Below, piece after piece: positions 7,600-11,360 of a DNA stretch of 11,360 nucleotides. Source of the DNA: an uncultured Alphaproteobacteria bacterium (GTDB taxonomy: Bacteria > Pseudomonadota > Alphaproteobacteria > Puniceispirillales > UBA1172); the NCBI GenBank assembly GCA_937952245.1, contig CALFYS010000036.1, positions 1 to 11,360 of the forward strand, written 5' to 3'. The position numbers and the translations under genes were made by a program. The notes under the pieces are model-generated. The model had not been told where the DNA came from. It saw only the letters and a program-made list of their open reading frames with translations, and made no database searches. Position 1 is the first letter of the stretch, and each line of letters begins with the position of its first letter.

Positions 7600-7627
7600 A
7601 TTATAACGGGGTATGGTCATAGGGCAA
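7600..7627 (-). promoter_or_regulatory. Putative sigma70-type promoter for mazG
   Basis: On the minus strand TTGCCC (7627-7622) and a perfect TATAAT (7605-7600) are 16 bases apart. Transcription would begin near 7593, downstream of the in-frame ATGs at 7620 and 7596. This leaves ATG 7551 as the first usable start, with a leader of about 42 bases. Confidence 0.6.
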
Positions 7628-7683
7628 TGTTTTGACCATTAATTTTGTTTTCAACACAACGATAAACACCATTGAGGACTGTC

Positions 7684-8442
7684 ATGGGAATTTTAAAACG
7701 CTGGTTCTTCGCGGGTTTGCTGGTGACAGCCCCGATCATGCTGACCGTCTATGTCACATGGCTGTTTATCAATCTGATTGATGGCTATGTATCGGGCTTA
7801 TTGCCAAGTTATCTTCAGCCTTCAACCTATTTAAATTATGACCTGCCCGGGTTTGGCATCATTATTGGCGCGCTGATGGTGATCGCCATTGGTGGGCTGA
7901 CGACAGGATTGTTGGGGCGCAGCTTAATTTCCATCGGTGAAAATATTGTCGGCCGCTTGCCGGTTGTTCGTTCTGTTTATGGCGCCACCAAGCAAATCAT
8001 GGAAACGGTGATGGCCAGCCAGTCTGACGCTTTCCGTGAAGTGGTCTTGCTTGAATATCCCCGCAAAGGCATTTGGGTTATTGGCTTTGTCACCGGAACA
8101 ACAAAAGGTGAGGTTCAGAACATTTCAAAAGAAACGTTGATCAATGTTTTTGTGCCAACCACCCCGAACCCAACATCAGGCTTTTTGCTGTTCATCCCCC
8201 GTGGGGATGCCATCAGCCTTGATATGGGGGTTGAAGACGCGGTGAAAATGGTGGTTTCCGGCGGGATTGTCACCCCTGAAGACGTTAAGCCTGACCGCAA
8301 AGCCGTTGCTTTGACAAAAGCCAAAGCGATTAAAAATCCATCGGCTAAAAAATCGGCCAAGAAAGCATCAAAGAAAAAGGCTGTCACGAAAAAAGCGGCC
8401 AAGAAAAAAACAACCAAGAAAAAAGCGGCAAAAAAAGCCTGA
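7684..8442 (+). CDS. DUF502 family membrane protein with lysine-rich C-terminal tail
   Basis: This is a 252-residue protein of the DUF502 family, whose function is not established. Two membrane segments are visible: residues 4-32 (starting at RWFFAGLLVTAPIMLTVYVT) and about 56-79. The family signature continues with GRSLISIGENIVGRLPVVRS, VYGATKQIMETV and VFVPTTPNPTSGFLLFIPR. From about residue 202 the protein departs from the conserved core. Residues 212-252 contain 20 lysines out of 41, interspersed with Ala, Thr and Ser in AAKKK-like repeats that resemble the tail of histone H1. The frame is open to a TTG at 7672, but that TTG belongs to the Shine-Dalgarno TTGAGG (7672-7677), so ATG 7684 is chosen. 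The stop abuts the recG stop. The tail could bind nucleic acid or acidic lipid; that is inference. Confidence 0.88.
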   Translation: MGILKRWFFAGLLVTAPIMLTVYVTWLFINLIDGYVSGLLPSYLQPSTYLNYDLPGFGIIIGALMVIAIGGLTTGLLGRSLISIGENIVGRLPVVRSVYGATKQIMETVMASQSDAFREVVLLEYPRKGIWVIGFVTGTTKGEVQNISKETLINVFVPTTPNPTSGFLLFIPRGDAISLDMGVEDAVKMVVSGGIVTPEDVKPDRKAVALTKAKAIKNPSAKKSAKKASKKKAVTKKAAKKKTTKKKAAKKA

Positions 8443-10560
8443 TCACCCGCCCGCCAGATAAGTCACAGCACGGTCACGTTCAAATAAGGCCAGCAATAAT
8501 TTAATACGCTCGCCTTCCGTGCCTTCAAGCGTGGGGTTTTCTTCTAAAATTCGGTGGACTTGATCACGAGCCAATTCCAACAAATCCCCGTGATACGCCA
8601 AATCCGCCAATGTAAACTCAGGGTCGCCGGATTGCCGTCGGCCCAACACTTCACCGGGCCCCCGCAGTTTTAAATCCTCTTCGGCGATCCGGAAGCCATC
8701 ATTGCTGTCTTTCATGATGTTGAGCCGTGCTGTGGCCGTCTCGCTCAACGGCGCTTTATAGAGAAGCAGGCAACTCGAAGCATCATGCCCCCGCCCAACA
8801 CGCCCGCGCAATTGGTGCATTTGCGCCAAGCCAAAGCGTTCCGCGTGTTCGATAATCATGATGCTGGCTTGCGGCACATCAACCCCCACTTCCACCACCG
8901 TTGTGGCCACCAGCAATTTCGCCTCACCTGACCGGAAATCTTCCATGGCGGCATCGCGCGTTTCCGCATCCATTCGGCCATGGACCAATTGCGGGTTGGC
9001 ATGGGGCAGGGCGGCTTTCAGCATGGTGAAGCGTTCTTCGGCGGCTTGCACATCCAAGACATCGCTTTCATCCACCAATGGGCAAATCCAATAGGCTTGC
9101 TTGCCTTCCGCCAAGACTGTTTTCAGGCGAGCGATCACATCATCGGCACGGTCAATCGGCAGGCTGGTGGTGGTGATCGGTTTGCGCCCCGGGGGTTTTT
9201 CATCAATTTGTGAGGACATGAGATCGCCATAAGCGGTCATGGCCAGCGTGCGGGGGATGGGGGTTGCCGTCATGACCAGCACATCAACGCCTTGGCCTTT
9301 TTCACCTAAGATCAACCGCTGCCTGACCCCAAAACGGTGCTGTTCATCAACCACCGCAAGGCCAAGATCATGAAATTCAACGCCATCGCTTAACAGCGCG
9401 TGTGTGCCAATGACAATCGGAAGACCGCCATTGGCCATGCCTGCCAGCGTCTCCCGCTTTTCGGCGGCCTTCATTTTGCCCAGCAACAGCCCGGGCTTAA
9501 TCCCCAATGGCTCTAGCATGGCGGAAATAGAGGCAAAATGCTGACGTGCCAGAATTTCAGTTGGCGCCAACAGGGCGGATTGAGCGCCTGTTTCCATGAC
9601 ATTGAGCATCGCCATCAGCGCCACAAGGGTTTTGCCCGCGCCCACATCGCCTTGAACCAATCGCAACATCCGGTCGGATTGATGCTGGTCGGTTAAAATC
9701 TCCCTGATGACGCGGTCTTGCGCGCCTGTCAGGGTAAAGGGCAGGTGTTCAATCAATTGCCGCCGCAATTGCCCATCGCCGGCAAAGACACGGCCTTGCT
9801 CACGGGTCGAAAGATGGCGGACAATCGCCAAGGCCATTTGATTGGCCAAGAGTTCATCATAGGCCAAGCGCGCCCGTTCAGGGCTGCCGGGCATCAAATC
9901 ATGGGCGCGTTCGGGGCGATGCACCTTTTGCATGGCTTGGTCCCATGTCGGCCATTGAAACCGCGCCAAGAGGGATGGGTCGATCCATTCCGGCAACGCG
10001 GGGACACGCTCAAGCCCGCCCTGCATGGCTTTTTGAATCATTTTGGGGGTCAGCCCGGCGGTTAAGGGGTACACGGGTTCATACATCGGCAATTGGCCGG
10101 CTTTTTCAGGGGCAACAACATGGTCAGGATGGGCGATCTGAACTTTATGTTGAAACCATTCCGCCCGCCCGCTGATGATCCTTTTCTGGCCAAGGGGTAA
10201 GAGTTTTTCAACATAATCGCCTTTTGTTCGGAAAAAGATGATTTCAATCTGGCCTGTTTCATTTTCAGCAAAGACACGCCATGGCCGGCGGCTTTGCCGA
10301 GGCGGTTTGTCATGTTTGGTCACCAGCACTTCTAGCGTCACCAACGCGCCATGTTCAATATTCGGGATGGCGGGGCGTTTCGTGCGGTCAATCACCCCCA
10401 CGGGCAAATGCCGAAGCAGATCAACCACATGACTGCCGATTTTTTTCTTCAGCAAGCCTGCCAGTTTATCGCCAACACCGGGCAAGGCCACCAAAGGGGC
10501 AAAAAGCGTAAACAGCGCTTCCGGACGTTGAAAACGTCTATAGCGGCTTTCTGGATTCAC
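8443..10560 (-). CDS. recG: ATP-dependent DNA helicase RecG
   Basis: RecG is a superfamily 2 double-stranded DNA translocase that regresses stalled replication forks and remodels Holliday junctions and R-loops. The 705-residue product is full length. The N-terminal helical region (LFAPLVALPGVGDKLAGLL) and the wedge OB-fold (about 65-160) are followed by the helicase domains: Walker A GDVGAGKT (304-311), motif II DEQH (405-408), motif III TATPIPRT (431-438), and VATTVVEVGVDVP (551-563). Motif VI is QLRGRVGRG (583-591), followed by the TRG-type region ending in RRQSGDPEF. The start is GTG 10560, supported by AAAGG seven bases upstream and by RPEALFTLFAPL matching alphaproteobacterial RecG N-termini. 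It is divergent from sdhE-mfd and convergent with the DUF502 gene, with no spacer at the 3' end. Confidence 0.96.
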   Translation of the reverse strand: MNPESRYRRFQRPEALFTLFAPLVALPGVGDKLAGLLKKKIGSHVVDLLRHLPVGVIDRTKRPAIPNIEHGALVTLEVLVTKHDKPPRQSRRPWRVFAENETGQIEIIFFRTKGDYVEKLLPLGQKRIISGRAEWFQHKVQIAHPDHVVAPEKAGQLPMYEPVYPLTAGLTPKMIQKAMQGGLERVPALPEWIDPSLLARFQWPTWDQAMQKVHRPERAHDLMPGSPERARLAYDELLANQMALAIVRHLSTREQGRVFAGDGQLRRQLIEHLPFTLTGAQDRVIREILTDQHQSDRMLRLVQGDVGAGKTLVALMAMLNVMETGAQSALLAPTEILARQHFASISAMLEPLGIKPGLLLGKMKAAEKRETLAGMANGGLPIVIGTHALLSDGVEFHDLGLAVVDEQHRFGVRQRLILGEKGQGVDVLVMTATPIPRTLAMTAYGDLMSSQIDEKPPGRKPITTTSLPIDRADDVIARLKTVLAEGKQAYWICPLVDESDVLDVQAAEERFTMLKAALPHANPQLVHGRMDAETRDAAMEDFRSGEAKLLVATTVVEVGVDVPQASIMIIEHAERFGLAQMHQLRGRVGRGHDASSCLLLYKAPLSETATARLNIMKDSNDGFRIAEEDLKLRGPGEVLGRRQSGDPEFTLADLAYHGDLLELARDQVHRILEENPTLEGTEGERIKLLLALFERDRAVTYLAGG

Positions 10561-10567
10561 TCTTTCG

Positions 10568-10577
10568 CCTTTCCTTT
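10568..10577 (-). promoter_or_regulatory. Ribosome binding site supporting the recG GTG start
   Basis: The minus strand reads AAAGGAAAGG and then seven bases (CGAAAGA) before GTG 10560. No ATG in this frame lies upstream within reach, and the purine-rich run supports the GTG. Confidence 0.65.
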
Positions 10578-10586
10578 ACGCCGTCA

Positions 10587-10628
10587 CTTAAGAAGCAATG
10601 CTTAGGAAGCAAAACTTAAGAAACAGCA
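10587..10628. repeat. Three tandem 14-bp direct repeats between recG and sdhE
   Basis: Three consecutive 14-base units are CTTAAGAAGCAATG (10587-10600), CTTAGGAAGCAAAA (10601-10614) and CTTAAGAAACAGCA (10615-10628). Excluding the variable last two or three bases, each differs from CTTAAGAAGCA by at most one base. The array lies 26 bases upstream of the recG start codon and would fall in the recG mRNA leader if the promoter proposed at 10656-10664 is right. It may be an operator, an RNA element, or a product of slippage. Confidence 0.75.
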
Positions 10629-10655
10629 CCTTGCAATTTCATCCGGTCATGATAG

Positions 10656-10664
10656 ATCATATCA
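10656..10664 (-). promoter_or_regulatory. Putative extended -10 promoter for recG
   Basis: The minus strand reads TGATATGAT (10664-10656), that is TG-N-TATGAT, an extended -10 element. No good -35 box is found upstream. Transcription would start near 10649, giving a leader of about 88 bases that contains the 14-bp repeats. The same bases overlap a short inverted repeat ATGAT-AG-ATCAT (10649-10660). Confidence 0.35.
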
Positions 10665-10705
10665 CATAATCTTGCATCCCTCGTTTGCCGAAAGTGATCG
10701 CCATC

Positions 10706-11002
10706 ATGTCTGATGAAAATCAATCATCACCTGCTTCAGATGAAACACGGGAAAACCGTATTCGGCGGCTGATTTATCGGTCAAGCTATACTGGCACGAA
10801 AGAAACCGATCAGATTTTAGGCGCGTTTTCCCGCGAAGTGCTGACCACTCTTGATGACGCGGGTCTCGATGCCTATGAAGAACTGCTTGAATATGGTGAT
10901 CCGGCGATTTGGTCTTGGGCCAGTGGTCAGGTCAAGCCGCCGGCCAATGTTTCCAATGTCGCGCTTGATCATTTAATCCGCTGGTGCAATGCCCGATCCT
11001 AA
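10706..11002 (+). CDS. sdhE: Succinate dehydrogenase FAD assembly factor SdhE (DUF339)
   Basis: SdhE (Sdh5/YgfY family) is a small soluble protein that helps covalent attachment of FAD to the SdhA flavoprotein. From ATG 10706 the product is 98 residues: a hydrophilic leader of about 17 residues, then the five-helix family core with RRLIYRSSYTGTKETDQILG, then YEELLEYGDPAIWSWASG. The family RGxxE motif reads Thr29-Gly30-Thr-Lys-Glu33, so the arginine is replaced by threonine while the functionally important Gly and Glu remain. A TTG at 10685 extends the frame by seven codons, but the added residues do not look like the family. The Shine-Dalgarno at the ATG is weak. Position beside recG and mfd is the usual alphaproteobacterial arrangement, and mfd starts 41 bases downstream. 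Confidence 0.88.
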   Translation: MSDENQSSPASDETRENRIRRLIYRSSYTGTKETDQILGAFSREVLTTLDDAGLDAYEELLEYGDPAIWSWASGQVKPPANVSNVALDHLIRWCNARS

Positions 11003-11043
11003 GTCACGGGCTTAACTGAGGCGTCTTAATTGGTTTTAACGAA

Positions 11044-11360
11044 TGATCGACTTTTTTAATCAATGGAATTGCCAGCAATCGGGCATGGTTTGGGGTTTGC
11101 CCGAAGGGGCGGATGCTTTTGCTTTGCAGCATCTGGCTCAAGCCCATGACGGAAAAGCGGTATTTGTTGCGGTTGATGATGCCGCCATGGCACGGATGCA
11201 GGCCTCCCTTGAATTGGTCGGGGTGAAATCAACAGATATTCTCACCTTTCCGGCGTGGGATGGTCTGCCCTATGATCGCGTCTCCCCCAATGGGGTTTTG
11301 ATGGGGCAACGGCTGAAAGCTCTTGCTGAACTCAATGCAGAACTGAACGCTGAACTTGAT
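11044..11360 (+). CDS. mfd: Transcription-repair coupling factor Mfd, N-terminal fragment
   Basis: Mfd displaces RNA polymerase stalled at DNA lesions and recruits UvrA. Only the first 105 codons are present; the frame runs open off the right edge. The visible part starts MIDFFNQWNCQQSGMVWGLP and contains PEGADAFALQHLA, then LTFPAWDGLPYDRVSPN (about residues 67-83), the conserved start of the UvrB-like domain 1 of Mfd. UvrB shares part of this fold, but TFPAWDGLPYDRVSPN followed by a GQRLKAL helix is typical of Mfd. The Walker A, RNA polymerase interaction and translocase domains lie outside the window. The ATG at 11044 has no clear Shine-Dalgarno. The 41-base gap from sdhE suggests co-transcription. 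Confidence 0.92.

Noticed and set aside
7632..7666. TTGACC as a -35 box for the DUF502 gene
   Set aside because: No acceptable -10 element occurs at 15-19 bases; the nearest AT-rich hexamer (GATAAA, 7661-7666) is 23 bases away.
8115..8417. Minus-strand frame encoding a Phe/Ala-rich hydrophobic peptide
   Set aside because: The hydrophobic look comes from reading lysine/alanine codons backwards (AAA/AAG become TTT/CTT). It is antisense to the DUF502 gene and has no independent support.

Overview
The window is a chromosomal core region of an alphaproteobacterium. The gene orders ntrC-ntrY-ntrX-trkA-dat-hfq and recG (divergent) sdhE-mfd are familiar in Rhodospirillales-like alphaproteobacteria. 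Base composition looks balanced to moderately GC-rich, with AT-rich control regions. A marine SAR116-like or Rhodospirillales-related lineage is possible, but that is only an impression. I see no mobile elements, phage genes, CRISPR arrays, tRNA or rRNA genes. Coding density is very high, and no gene-free stretch exceeds about 150 bases.

Left block (1-6619, all + strand). The 3' end of ntrC (DNA-binding domain) is followed by ntrY (membrane sensor kinase) and ntrX (response regulator), the second nitrogen/redox two-component pair of this class. trkA (K+ uptake regulatory subunit) overlaps ntrX by ATGA. dat (D-amino-acid aminotransferase) follows 12 bases after trkA. hfq (RNA chaperone) appears to have its own promoter. 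It has no ATG or GTG start in frame, and homology, a Shine-Dalgarno sequence and the promoter position all point to an ATT start codon.

Middle block (6620-8445). Many related genomes have hflX after hfq. Here there is only a 113-base spacer, then mazG on the opposite strand. A good sigma70-type promoter lies inside the longest possible mazG reading frame and places the true mazG start at 7551. Divergent from mazG is a DUF502-family membrane protein with a histone-H1-like lysine/alanine tail. Its TGA stop sits back to back with the TGA stop of recG, forming TGATCA.

Right block (8443-11360). recG (replication-fork helicase) reads leftward from a GTG start. It is divergent from sdhE (succinate dehydrogenase FAD assembly factor) and the 5' end of mfd (transcription-repair coupling factor). 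The recG/sdhE intergenic region carries three perfect-period 14-bp direct repeats.

No wholly new multi-gene system is visible. The points most worth a second look are the probable AUU start of hfq, an NtrX whose AAA+ domain lacks both the sigma54-contact loop and the sensor II arginine, the 14-bp repeats in front of recG, the lysine tail on the DUF502 protein, and an SdhE with a changed RGxxE motif.
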